A stretch of DNA of 8,205 nt from WLNJ01 sp037131165. GTDB taxonomy: Bacteria; Actinomycetota; Thermoleophilia; Solirubrobacterales; Solirubrobacteraceae. Each line of letters begins with the position of its first letter. The stretch's first letter is position 1. Position numbers and translations under genes: made by a program. Below, one piece after another: positions 1-7,052 of the stretch. Location: positions 1-8,205 of the forward strand of contig JBAXRO010000080.1 in the NCBI GenBank assembly GCA_037131165.1, in the 5' to 3' direction. The notes beneath the pieces are model-generated. The model did no database searches and was not told the origin of the DNA. It saw nothing but the letters and a program-made list of their open reading frames with translations.

Positions 1-317
1 AGGGCGACCATCTGCGGGATCGCGGTCATCTTGACCTTGACGGCGCTGGGGATCCCCAGTGCCGTACCGATCACGACGCCGAGGACGATCACGACGATGT
101 CCGAGGTGTCGTTGATGACCGGAATCCCCTCCGGCCCGACCCCGATCAGGGTCGCGATCACCGCAACGGCCATGCCGACCGCCGCGATCTTGTTGCCGCG
201 CACCGCCGTGTTCGGGCCGGTCAGCCCCTTGAGGCCGACGATGAACAGTGTGAAAGCGACGATGTAGAGAGCCGTGATGAAAGTGAAGCTCTGGTACCAG
301 GCCGTGGCGATGCTCAT
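1..317 (-). CDS. pntB: NAD(P) transhydrogenase subunit beta, N-terminal part (cut by window edge)
   Basis: This is the start of the membrane/NADP-binding beta subunit of proton-translocating NAD(P) transhydrogenase, which drives hydride transfer from NADH to NADP+ with the proton gradient. About 105 residues are visible, beginning MSIATAWYQSFTFITALYIV. The visible part is a run of hydrophobic helices typical of the PntB membrane domain, and it ends with GIPSAVKVKMTAIPQMVA, which matches the conserved PntB segment where a loop with an Arg/Lys-Val-x-Met-Thr pattern precedes 'PQ(L/M)VA'. The ATG overlaps the stop of the preceding alpha-2 gene by 4 bases (ATGA), implying translational coupling. 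The C-terminal NADP-binding dIII domain lies outside the window. The identification is firm. The rest of the gene cannot be assessed. Confidence 0.93.
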   Translation of the reverse strand, partial: MSIATAWYQSFTFITALYIVAFTLFIVGLKGLTGPNTAVRGNKIAAVGMAVAVIATLIGVGPEGIPVINDTSDIVVIVLGVVIGTALGIPSAVKVKMTAIPQMVA

Positions 318-673
318 GACGCCTTCTCCTCGGCCGGTGCGTCCGCCTTGGGTGGCTCGGGCTTGCGCTTGAACATGCCGAGCATCCGGTCGGTGACGAG
401 GAAGCCGCCGACGACGTTGATCGTGCCGAAGGCGATCGCAATGACGAGCAGTACCTGAGCGAGCAGGCCGGTCGACTGCGAGACGACGACGAGCGCCCCG
501 ACGACCACGATCCCGTGGATCGCGTTGGTCCCGGACATCAGGGGCGTGTGCAGAGTGTTGGGAACCTTCGAGATCACCTCGAAGCCGACGAACGCCGACA
601 GCACGAGGATCGCCAGCATCGTGATCAGGTCGAGGTTGTCGGCGTGGGTTGTTGCAGCAGCAAGAAGACTCAT
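314..673 (-). CDS. pntAB: NAD(P) transhydrogenase subunit alpha-2 (membrane part, PntAB)
   Basis: This 119-residue integral membrane protein corresponds to the C-terminal transmembrane part of single-chain E. coli PntA. In many bacteria it is a separate gene, as here. Three hydrophobic helices are visible at about residues 14-34, 54-70 and 71-94. The motif SKVPNTLHTPLMSGTNAIHG (36-53) is the conserved PntA signature between helices 1 and 2, and NVVGGFLVTDRMLGMF (86-101) is the usual end of the last helix. A short charged tail follows (Lys/Pro/Glu-rich, about 102-119). It would assemble with PntAA and PntB to form the proton channel. A strong ribosome binding site lies 11 bases after the pntAA stop, and the stop overlaps the pntB start. 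Length and motifs are normal for the family. Confidence 0.95.
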   Translation of the reverse strand: MSLLAAATTHADNLDLITMLAILVLSAFVGFEVISKVPNTLHTPLMSGTNAIHGIVVVGALVVVSQSTGLLAQVLLVIAIAFGTINVVGGFLVTDRMLGMFKRKPEPPKADAPAEEKAS

Positions 674-679
674 GTCGGT

Positions 680-686
680 CCCTCCT
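680..686 (-). promoter_or_regulatory. Ribosome binding site of pntAB
   Basis: The minus strand reads AGGAGGG, followed by six bases and then the ATG of pntAB at 673. It overlaps the TAG stop of pntAA by two bases. It is the strongest Shine-Dalgarno sequence in the window and fixes the pntAB start. Confidence 0.8.
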
Positions 687-1815
687 ATGCCCCGGCGGCG
701 GCCTTGGCGCCCTCGTGGACGATCTCGCCGCCCTTGGTGACGCAGGCGCCGGCGATGATCTCATCGTCGAAGTCGAGCGTCAGCGCACCCTCTTCGTTGG
801 TCATCAGCTCGAGCAGCGATTCGATGTTCTTTGCGTACAACTGGGAGGCGTGCTCCGCCATCGTCGACGGGAGGTTGAGCGGGGAGACGATCTTGACCCC
901 GTGCTCGACGACAGTCTCGCCGGGCTTCGTCAGCTCGCAGTTGCCCCCGGCCTCACCGGCGAGGTCGACGACGACCGATCCGGGCTTCATCCCCTCGACT
1001 GCGGCTGCCGTCACGAGCTTGGGAGCGGGACGCCCCGGGACGAGAGCGGTCGTGATCACCACGTCGACCTTGCCGATCGCCTCGGTCAGGAGCTGCTGCT
1101 GGAGCGCTCGCTGCTCGACGGTGAGTTCCTTGGCGTATCCACCTTCGCCCTCGAGGTCCCCACCGAGGTCGAACTCGAGGAACTTGGCGCCGAGCGACTC
1201 GACCTGCTCCTTGACTGCTGCGCGGACGTCGAACGCCTGGACGACGGCGCCGAGCCTGCGCGCCGTCGCAATCGCCTGGAGTCCGGCAACGCCGGCGCCG
1301 AGGACGAGGACGGTCGCCGGGCGGATCGTGCCGGCTGCGGTCATCAGCATCGGGTAGAAGCGACCGAGCTCCTGACAACCGATCAGCGCAGCGCGGTAGC
1401 CGGCGACGTTGCTCTGCGACGAGAGGGCATCCATCGACTGGGCACGGCTGATGCGCGGCACGGCCTCCATCGCGAACGAGGTGACACCGGCGTCGGCGAG
1501 CGCCTTGACGCCGGGCCCATTGGAGAGCGGTGCGAGGAATCCGATCAGGACGGAGTCCCGCTTGAGCGAGCCGACCTGCTCGATTGACGGCGGGGCGACG
1601 GCGACTACGACATCCGCCGAATCGATCGTCGCCCGATCAGGGGCGATGGTCGCCCCCGCATCGGAGAAGGCAGAGTCCGGGAGCATCGCTCCCTGCCCTG
1701 CTCCGGCCTCCACTACGACGTCGTGACCGGCCTTGGTCAGCTTGCCGACGACCTCGGGCACGAGTGCCACTCGATGTTCGCCTTCGGCGGTTTCCTTCGG
1801 GACTCCTATTCGCAT
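685..1815 (-). CDS. pntAA: NAD(P) transhydrogenase subunit alpha-1 (NAD-binding, PntAA)
   Basis: This 376-residue cytoplasmic dI subunit binds NAD(H) in the transhydrogenase. It belongs to the alanine dehydrogenase/PntA family. The N-terminus MRIGVPKETAEGEHRVALVP (1-20) is the canonical start of the family, and this fixes the ATG at 1815. The reading frame stays open about 390 bases further upstream, but that extension runs antisense-in-frame through the preceding gene and is not credible. The segment VPRISRAQSMDALSSQSNVA (119-138) is a transhydrogenase hallmark. The Rossmann glycine motif is GAGVAG (173-178), with the acidic end of strand 2 in FDVR (195-198). NLPSTMAEHASQLYAKN (314-330) is the conserved C-terminal loop region. 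No Shine-Dalgarno sequence precedes the ATG, and the gap to the upstream gene is only 11 bases. This suggests either read-through from the B12 operon or a leaderless transcript. Confidence 0.95.
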   Translation of the reverse strand: MRIGVPKETAEGEHRVALVPEVVGKLTKAGHDVVVEAGAGQGAMLPDSAFSDAGATIAPDRATIDSADVVVAVAPPSIEQVGSLKRDSVLIGFLAPLSNGPGVKALADAGVTSFAMEAVPRISRAQSMDALSSQSNVAGYRAALIGCQELGRFYPMLMTAAGTIRPATVLVLGAGVAGLQAIATARRLGAVVQAFDVRAAVKEQVESLGAKFLEFDLGGDLEGEGGYAKELTVEQRALQQQLLTEAIGKVDVVITTALVPGRPAPKLVTAAAVEGMKPGSVVVDLAGEAGGNCELTKPGETVVEHGVKIVSPLNLPSTMAEHASQLYAKNIESLLELMTNEEGALTLDFDDEIIAGACVTKGGEIVHEGAKAAAGA

Positions 1816-1823
1816 GGCGCGGA

Positions 1824-1829
1824 AAGCTA
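1824..1829 (-). promoter_or_regulatory. Candidate leaderless -10 element for pntAA
   Basis: The minus strand has TAGCTT, which fits the actinobacterial TAnnnT -10 pattern, ending 8 bases before the pntAA ATG. Transcription would therefore begin at or next to the start codon, which would explain the missing Shine-Dalgarno sequence. The first three bases of the element are also the TAG stop of the upstream gene. The nearest -35-like hexamer, TGGACG at 1850-1855, is 20 bases away, longer than usual. A TAnnnT match alone is weak evidence. Confidence 0.28.
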
Positions 1830-3638
1830 CCGCGTCGGCCCCGCGAAGGCGTCCACGAAGGCTCCCACGACCGCAGCTCCGGTGATTGCCGCCGAAGTCG
1901 CGATCCTCTTCGCCCTGAGGATCCGCTTGCCTTTGGCGAGCGCTCGGGCTTTGGCCTCGGCCAGCGCCTTGTCCTGCGGCGACCCGGACGCGGGGGCGCC
2001 CGATCCGCTTCCCGATACCCCATCGACATCGATCGAGCCACTCGCGTCGCCGGAATCGGTCGGCGATCCCGAGCCGTTCGAGGCCGCGAGCGGGAAGCTC
2101 TTGCCCGCCAGAGCGAGCATCGCCTGAGCCGTAACCCAGACCGGTGTCTGAAACTGACCGGCGGCGTAGGAGACCTTGCCTCCGGAGCCGATCATCGACC
2201 GCAGCCACCGAAGCGGCCGCTCGGTCGGGCCGCCCGTGGCGACGAGCGCCTGGACCGCCCAGGCCGTTGACTGGGCATTGACCTGCCCACCCGGATAGGC
2301 CGGGTAACCGCCCGAAGAGCCCCGACTGCGCTTCAGGAACGCGAGAGCCTTGGCCCTCCTGCCCGAGTCGAACCGCCCTACGGACACGAGCGCCTGGATG
2401 GCTGCGGCAGTGCTGTCAACGTCGCTCTTCGGTCCGTTTCTCCCCGCGATCCCGAACCCACCGTCGGGCTGCTGGGCCGTGAGCAGCCAATCGACGGCCT
2501 TGCCGCCGGCACCACCGGATCCACCCCTTCCGGCGGCGGCCAGGGCGAGCACGGCGAATGCCGTGAGGTTCGTCGCCGGACCGCCCCCGGGCGAGCGGAC
2601 AGCGCCCGAGGGACCGATCCCCCTCTCCACCTGTGCGACGAGGTTGCGCCCACCGAAAGACGCAGGGTCCGCCCCGCCGGCGACCGCGGCGAGGACAAGC
2701 CGTTGAACCGAGCCGGGATCGCCTGCCGTGTGCGCGTCCATCCGCAGGCGCTCGATCACCGTGAGCCCGTCCCTCCGTGAGGTCAGGTTGAGGTCCCTTC
2801 CCGACGCGGCCAGCCCGAGCGCGGCCCATGCCGTGGTCATCGGAGCGGATGACGCTCCCCTGTCGTTGCCGAACCCCCCGTCGAGGTTCTGGGCCGAGAG
2901 CAGCCACGCCGTGGGGCTGCCCGACGCACTGCGTGCCGGCGAGGATCCTTCGTCCGCAGGTTGGGGCGAAGCGAACGCGACGAGCGCCAGCACAGCCGGC
3001 AGGGAGACCGCCGCCAACGGGGTTCCCCTCGGCAGCCAGACGGGCTCGAGGCGTCGGCGTGCCCGAGTCACAGCAGCGATCAGGGCGGGACCGAAGGCGA
3101 GGGCGAAGGCGGCGTTGCCGGCGGCATGGGCGATGTTCCACGGCAGCGACGTGACCATGAACCCGATCAGCTTGGCCTGTTCCGGCTGGCCTCCGTAGAG
3201 CAGCCATTGGGAGACATCCATGACCGTCCCGAACAGCAGGCCGGCGAGCGCTCCTGCCGCGGCCAGGCGCCAGCGTCCAATGTTCCCGCCGGTGAGGCGG
3301 GCAAGCAGCGCACCACCGACCCCGACCAGCCCCCAAGCGAGCATCTGCCACGGGGTCCAAGGCCCCTGGCCGAACGCCATGTTCGAGACGAGGGCTGTGA
3401 TCGCGCCGACGGCGAACCCGGGCGAGGCCCCGAGGGCGAACCCTGCGATCAGGACGATGTCCGTCGTCGGCTTGACGTTTGGCAGCGGAGCGAATGCGAG
3501 CCTCCCTGCCACGGCCAAGCCGGCCAGCGCCGCCACCAGAGCCAGCGAACGGGTCGAGGGGCGGCCCCGCTCGAACAGCACCAGCTGCGCGGCCAGCGCC
3601 AGCGCGAGCAGCGCGAGGGAGGCAACCGCCCAGCTCAT
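1827..3638 (-). CDS. ECF transporter S component fused to an extracellular alpha/alpha-toroid (transcobalamin/prenyltransferase-like) domain
   Basis: This 603-residue fusion is the last gene of the riboswitch operon. Residues 1 to about 195 resemble a B12-type ECF S component: hydrophobic helices, the conserved NVKPTTDIVLIAGFALG (54-70), and FGQGPWTPWQMLAW (89-102). A further hydrophobic helix at about 208-224 should carry the chain across the membrane. Residues 240-515 contain repeats of the prenyltransferase/squalene-cyclase toroid type, such as WLLSAQNLDGGFG (245-257) and WLLTAQQPDGGFG (384-396), followed by helices of the form STA(W/A)A(V/I)QALV (409-418, 457-466). This fold also forms the N-terminal B12-binding domain of intrinsic factor and transcobalamin. 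A Gly/Ser/Asp linker (519-555), a Lys/Arg/Ala helix (557-578) and a weak last hydrophobic helix (579-598) complete it. The ATG overlaps the ecfA stop, with GAGGG 7 bases upstream. The S-component assignment is strong. B12 binding by the toroid is inferred, and it has no evident catalytic motif. Confidence 0.85.
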   Translation of the reverse strand: MSWAVASLALLALALAAQLVLFERGRPSTRSLALVAALAGLAVAGRLAFAPLPNVKPTTDIVLIAGFALGASPGFAVGAITALVSNMAFGQGPWTPWQMLAWGLVGVGGALLARLTGGNIGRWRLAAAGALAGLLFGTVMDVSQWLLYGGQPEQAKLIGFMVTSLPWNIAHAAGNAAFALAFGPALIAAVTRARRRLEPVWLPRGTPLAAVSLPAVLALVAFASPQPADEGSSPARSASGSPTAWLLSAQNLDGGFGNDRGASSAPMTTAWAALGLAASGRDLNLTSRRDGLTVIERLRMDAHTAGDPGSVQRLVLAAVAGGADPASFGGRNLVAQVERGIGPSGAVRSPGGGPATNLTAFAVLALAAAGRGGSGGAGGKAVDWLLTAQQPDGGFGIAGRNGPKSDVDSTAAAIQALVSVGRFDSGRRAKALAFLKRSRGSSGGYPAYPGGQVNAQSTAWAVQALVATGGPTERPLRWLRSMIGSGGKVSYAAGQFQTPVWVTAQAMLALAGKSFPLAASNGSGSPTDSGDASGSIDVDGVSGSGSGAPASGSPQDKALAEAKARALAKGKRILRAKRIATSAAITGAAVVGAFVDAFAGPTR

Positions 3639-5236
3639 CGTCCGGCCCTCGCCCGCTCGCCGGTGAGAAGCCCGGCTCCCTCGGAGGGGAGCAGGGCTCC
3701 GCCGGCCCCGTCGAGGATCCGGGCCGTCTCGGTCGCGAAGTACCAGCCACCCGAGAGGATCGATCGGGGCGACCCTTCGGCCAGGACCCTGCCCTCCCCG
3801 AGGAGCACAACGCGGTCGGCCAGTTCGGCGGCAAGCTCCGCGTCGTGGGTTGCCACGACGACCGCCGCTCCCTCCGAAGCGACCGACCGAACCCTCTCGG
3901 CAAGCTCGTTGCGGCGGGCCCTGTCGAGCCCGCGTGTCGGCTCATCGAGCAGCACGGCCGCGGCCGGCTCACCCGCGATGACCATCTCGAACGCAATCCG
4001 CTGACGCTCCCCTCCGGAGAGGTCCCTGGGGTGCCGGTCTGCCGGGACTGCGATCCCGGCCCGCTCGAGCGTCTCGATCGGGATCAGATCCGCGACCCTC
4101 TCGCCGATCAGGTAATCGGCTGGGTTCTGCATCAGGAGCGCAACCCGACCGGCGCAATCGATCCGACCGCGCGTCGGCTTCAGCAGTCCGGCGACGTGCT
4201 TGAGCAGGGTCGATTTGCCTGCCCCGTTGCGTCCCATCAGCGCGACGGTCTCGCCCGGTTCGACTGAGAGGTCAACACCGGCCAGCAAAGCCCTGCTGCC
4301 CGTCCTCTCATCCCACAGTGACCTGATCGCAACCGCGGCGGTCGACCTGCGGCGCACGAAGCGGGTCCTCGGTGCCGGTGGATCGATCCGGGGCGGCTCA
4401 CCCTTCGGGAGAAGTCCCTTCTCCGAGAGTGCGACGCGGGCCTGCTTGACCGTGGTTGGCGGCGCCGGGAGACCGGCGAGCGCGAACAGCGCGCCACCCG
4501 GGGTCTGCAGCGCCGGCGCCCTCCCGGCGGCCCACTCGAGGAACCCGGTCGGGGTCGAGTCGCAGGCGATCCGACCTTCGTTGAGCACAACCACGCGATC
4601 GGCGGCCGGCAGCAGCCTCTCGAGCCTCTGCTCCGAGACGAGTACCGCGATCCCCTGTTCCTCGTTCAACCGCCTGAGCAGCCAGGCGAGGTCATCGGCT
4701 GCCACCGGGTCGAGCTGAGAGGTCGGTTCGTCGAGCAGGAGCAGCCCTGGCCGAGGAGCGAGAGCCGCCCCGATCGCGACCCGTTGCAGCTCACCCCCCG
4801 AGAGAGTCGAGAGCGACCTGTCGAGCAGGTCCGCGAGCCCCAGCAGCAGCGACGTCTCCTCGACGGCCCGCGCTATCGCAGGCTCGGCGAAGCCGCGGCT
4901 CTCCAGAGGCAGCGCAAGCTCTGCCCGGACAGTCTTCATCACGACCTGTCGCTCGGGGTCCTGAAGGACCGTCCCGCAAACCCTCGCGATCTCGCCCGGT
5001 CCATGCTCGCGCGACTCGAATCCACCGACCGTGACGGTTCCCGCCGCGGTCCCACCGTCGAAGTTCGGAGCAAGGCCGCAGGCGGCGCGCAGCAGCGTCG
5101 ACTTGCCCGAGCCGGATGGGCCCGCAAGGAGAACGAACCCACCCTCGTCGATTGTCAGGTCGAGGTCACGGAGAGCCGGGGCATTGGCCCCGGCGTGCCG
5201 ATAGCTGAACCCCTCGAACTTGAGCAGTGCGCTCAT
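3635..5236 (-). CDS. ecfA: Energy-coupling factor double ATPase (EcfA-EcfA' fusion)
   Basis: This 533-residue cytoplasmic protein holds both nucleotide-binding domains of an ECF importer. NBD1 has Walker A GPSGSGKST (39-47), Q-loop Q92, signature LSGGELQR (145-152) and Walker B LLLLDEP (165-171). NBD2 has Walker A GRNGAGKST (335-343), Q-loop Q370, signature LSGGERQR (406-413), Walker B VLLDEP (428-433) and switch histidine H464. The two halves are joined by a roughly 70-residue Pro/Arg-containing linker (about 235-305). In NBD1 the switch-histidine position reads VSEQRLE, so Gln203 replaces the His usual in the 'SEHRLE' form of this family. That asymmetry is worth noting. The ATG overlaps the ecfT stop (ATGA), and the stop overlaps the next start. 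The frame stays open 67 codons upstream, but the conserved domain begins at this ATG. Confidence 0.95.
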   Translation of the reverse strand: MSALLKFEGFSYRHAGANAPALRDLDLTIDEGGFVLLAGPSGSGKSTLLRAACGLAPNFDGGTAAGTVTVGGFESREHGPGEIARVCGTVLQDPERQVVMKTVRAELALPLESRGFAEPAIARAVEETSLLLGLADLLDRSLSTLSGGELQRVAIGAALAPRPGLLLLDEPTSQLDPVAADDLAWLLRRLNEEQGIAVLVSEQRLERLLPAADRVVVLNEGRIACDSTPTGFLEWAAGRAPALQTPGGALFALAGLPAPPTTVKQARVALSEKGLLPKGEPPRIDPPAPRTRFVRRRSTAAVAIRSLWDERTGSRALLAGVDLSVEPGETVALMGRNGAGKSTLLKHVAGLLKPTRGRIDCAGRVALLMQNPADYLIGERVADLIPIETLERAGIAVPADRHPRDLSGGERQRIAFEMVIAGEPAAAVLLDEPTRGLDRARRNELAERVRSVASEGAAVVVATHDAELAAELADRVVLLGEGRVLAEGSPRSILSGGWYFATETARILDGAGGALLPSEGAGLLTGERARAGR

Positions 5237-6099
5237 CGGACGACCCCGCGCCTGTCGAGCAGGGGCATCGCTGCGACCAGCGGAAGGAGCGCGGCGACCA
5301 CGAAAGCGCCGATTCCCCAAGTCACGGCCAGCTGGGGCCGCCACGAGGCATCCAGCCATCCGAGAGCCGATCCGAGAATCACCAGCGCGGCGAGTGCGGC
5401 AGCCGAGATGCTGAGCGAGAAGTCGTGGCGCGACCATGGGCGACGGCTCGGGGGGACGAGGCAGGGACCGTCACCGAGGCCTCGCAGCTCCAGAGCGGAA
5501 GCTGCATCCACCGATCGATCGAGCGCTCCTCCGACCAGCGCAGAAAGCAGGGCGGCTCGTGAGGGGGCGACCTCGCTGCCCAGGGTCCTGCGGGCTTGGG
5601 ACATCCGCTTGGCGTCGGCAGCGAGCAACGGGGCCATCCTCCCCGCAAGTGCGATCGCAATGCCGAATCGGCCGCTGCGGCGACGCAGCAGGCCGACGAC
5701 ACTGTCCTGGTCGACGCAGGCCGCAAACACCGCAACGGCGGCGGCCACCAACGTCACCCTGAGCGCAAGGACTCCCCCGTAGGCCAAGCCTTCGAGGGTC
5801 ACGTCAAGGCGGCCAAGCACCGGCAGCTCGCCGAGCCGAGCCACGACGGTGAGCCCGTCCCTCGAGAGGAGCGCGTTTAGCAGCGCGACCGTGACCGCCA
5901 TCGGCACTGTCCAGACCGCGGCCCTCCCGAGCGGGCGCCCTGAACCCGTGAGCAAGGCGACGGAGACCAGTCCGACCAGCAGCGAAACGAGGGCCAGTGG
6001 GTGGTCGAGAGCGAGGGCGACAGCCATCACAACTGCGAACCAGGCTCCCGCCACGGCGGTCCTCGCCGATCCCAGCGCACTCGGTCGGGTTGAGCTCAC
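5233..6099 (-). CDS. ecfT: Energy-coupling factor transmembrane protein EcfT
   Basis: This 288-residue membrane coupling subunit transmits ATP-driven motion of the EcfA domains to the S component. Hydrophobic helices are visible at about residues 14-32, 34-52, 61-79, 110-128, 228-248 and 258-280. Between the fourth and fifth lies the cytoplasmic coupling region. It has two family-type motifs: AADAKRMSQARRTLG (160-174) and AASALELRGLGD (199-210), the latter matching the Ala-Arg-Gly box that docks into the ATPase groove. The chosen start is the GTG at 6099. It overlaps the upstream stop as GTGA and has GAGG 7 bases before it. A longer in-frame ATG at 6234 would run 135 bases into the lipoprotein gene and add a non-membrane Arg/Pro-rich stretch. 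Confidence is high from sequence character and position. Confidence 0.9.
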   Translation of the reverse strand: MSSTRPSALGSARTAVAGAWFAVVMAVALALDHPLALVSLLVGLVSVALLTGSGRPLGRAAVWTVPMAVTVALLNALLSRDGLTVVARLGELPVLGRLDVTLEGLAYGGVLALRVTLVAAAVAVFAACVDQDSVVGLLRRRSGRFGIAIALAGRMAPLLAADAKRMSQARRTLGSEVAPSRAALLSALVGGALDRSVDAASALELRGLGDGPCLVPPSRRPWSRHDFSLSISAAALAALVILGSALGWLDASWRPQLAVTWGIGAFVVAALLPLVAAMPLLDRRGVVR

Positions 6100-7025
6100 C
6101 GGCGCACCTCGGGGGCACCGCGCACCGAGCCGTCGGGTGCTACCAGGACCGCGTAGCGGCGGGCGAGCGTCTTGGAGTCGAGGGCCGCAACCGCCCGTTC
6201 CAGCCCTTGCGGGCCGATCCCGGTGACCAGCCACGTCGGCGGCGACCCGATCTCCCCTGTCGCTGCGACCATCCCTGTCCCCTCGCCGAGCTGGTCAACC
6301 TCCCGCTCTGTCGGGTCGAGCAACTCGAACGAGCCGCCATCGCGTGACGGCTTCACGTAGACGCCGGAGGAGCCCGGTCCCCTTGCCAGCCCGGCCGCTG
6401 CCGGGTCGTTCCTGATCGCCGACCACTCCCCGACCACGACCCTGAGGCCGCTTCCCTTGCCGGAGACACCGGGGATGCCCTTCGCCGGGCTCGCCCCGAT
6501 CGAGATCAATATCCGCTCGACCTTTGCGCAGCCCGCGTCGCCCCCCGGCGGGCAGATCAGCCTGACCGCGAGTCGCTTGCCTTCGCGACCTGAGCGGAAC
6601 GGCTGCGGCCATGAGCCGACGACTGCCGGTACGTGGGTCGCGGCACCCCAGTCCCTCCTGTCCCACCAAACGCTGTCACCGGCAGTGAGCGCCACGTCCG
6701 CCGCGCCCTTGGTCGCCTCGAGGCCGTTGACGAAGATGAACCAGTCGACCGGCCTGCCGCCGACGGTTCCCCCCTCGAGCCCGTCGATCGACTGGACGAA
6801 CCTCCCCTCGTACCGCGACTCGACTCGATGTGCCCGAACGAGCTGCCGCATCGCCGTCTCGGCTCCGGGAGCGTTGGCCGAGACAACCTTGCCGACCGGA
6901 ACGGTGCCGAAGCGGTCGGTCACGGTCAGGGTGACTTGACCGGTCGGTTTGCCCGCGCCCATGCCGCAGCCGACCAGGGTCGCTGCAACGACCATCAAGG
7001 CTGTTGCCTTACCTGCGGTGGTCAT
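6096..7025 (-). CDS. Lipoprotein with DUF4430-like (transcobalamin C-terminal-like) domain; candidate B12 capture protein
   Basis: This 309-residue protein begins with a short lipoprotein signal ending in the lipobox LVGC, with the lipidated cysteine at position 20, so it should be anchored on the outer face of the membrane. Residues about 29-128 resemble a DUF4430 domain, with a first strand VTLTVTDRFG (31-40), an AETAMRQLVRAH helix (55-66), then WFIFVNGLEA (95-104) and LTAGDSVWWDRRDW (113-126). This matches the W-x-x-x-VNG ... GD-x-V-W pattern of that family, which includes the B12-capping beta domain of intrinsic factor and transcobalamin. Residues about 145-309 form a second region I do not recognise. 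It includes two cysteines (C158, C166) and a well-structured C-terminus around residues 250-300. GGAG lies 7 bases before the ATG. The role in cobalamin capture is inferred from the domain, the operon and the riboswitch. Confidence 0.83.
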   Translation of the reverse strand: MTTAGKATALMVVAATLVGCGMGAGKPTGQVTLTVTDRFGTVPVGKVVSANAPGAETAMRQLVRAHRVESRYEGRFVQSIDGLEGGTVGGRPVDWFIFVNGLEATKGAADVALTAGDSVWWDRRDWGAATHVPAVVGSWPQPFRSGREGKRLAVRLICPPGGDAGCAKVERILISIGASPAKGIPGVSGKGSGLRVVVGEWSAIRNDPAAAGLARGPGSSGVYVKPSRDGGSFELLDPTEREVDQLGEGTGMVAATGEIGSPPTWLVTGIGPQGLERAVAALDSKTLARRYAVLVAPDGSVRGAPEVRR

Positions 7026-7052
7026 CGGTCCACTCCGGGCCCCGCCGCCGAC

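Noticed and set aside
515..1587. Overlapping plus-strand open frames opposite the pntAA and pntAB genes
   Set aside because: They are low-complexity and without motifs, antisense to well-conserved transhydrogenase genes.
1816..2208. N-terminal extension of the transhydrogenase alpha-1 gene to 2208
   Set aside because: The extension is Arg/Gly-rich out-of-frame translation of the S-toroid gene. The canonical family N-terminus begins at 1815.
2094..2921. The toroid as an active terpene (squalene/hopene) cyclase or prenyltransferase
   Set aside because: A motif like the class II cyclase DxDD-T is present only as DVDST (residues 406-410), with the last Asp replaced by Ser. The domain is also shorter than a cyclase, fused to a transporter and under a B12 riboswitch. 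A binding role is more likely.
2416..3996. A 526-residue minus-strand frame overlapping ecfA and the S-toroid gene
   Set aside because: It is a shifted reading of the real genes. Its Arg/Pro/Gly-rich sequence contains no recognisable domain, while the other frame has Walker motifs and membrane helices.
2961..4004. Long open frame on the plus strand opposite the S-toroid and ecfA genes
   Set aside because: Its translation is Arg/Gly/Pro/Glu-rich with no motif, and it lies antisense to two strongly supported genes. High GC leaves many such frames open.
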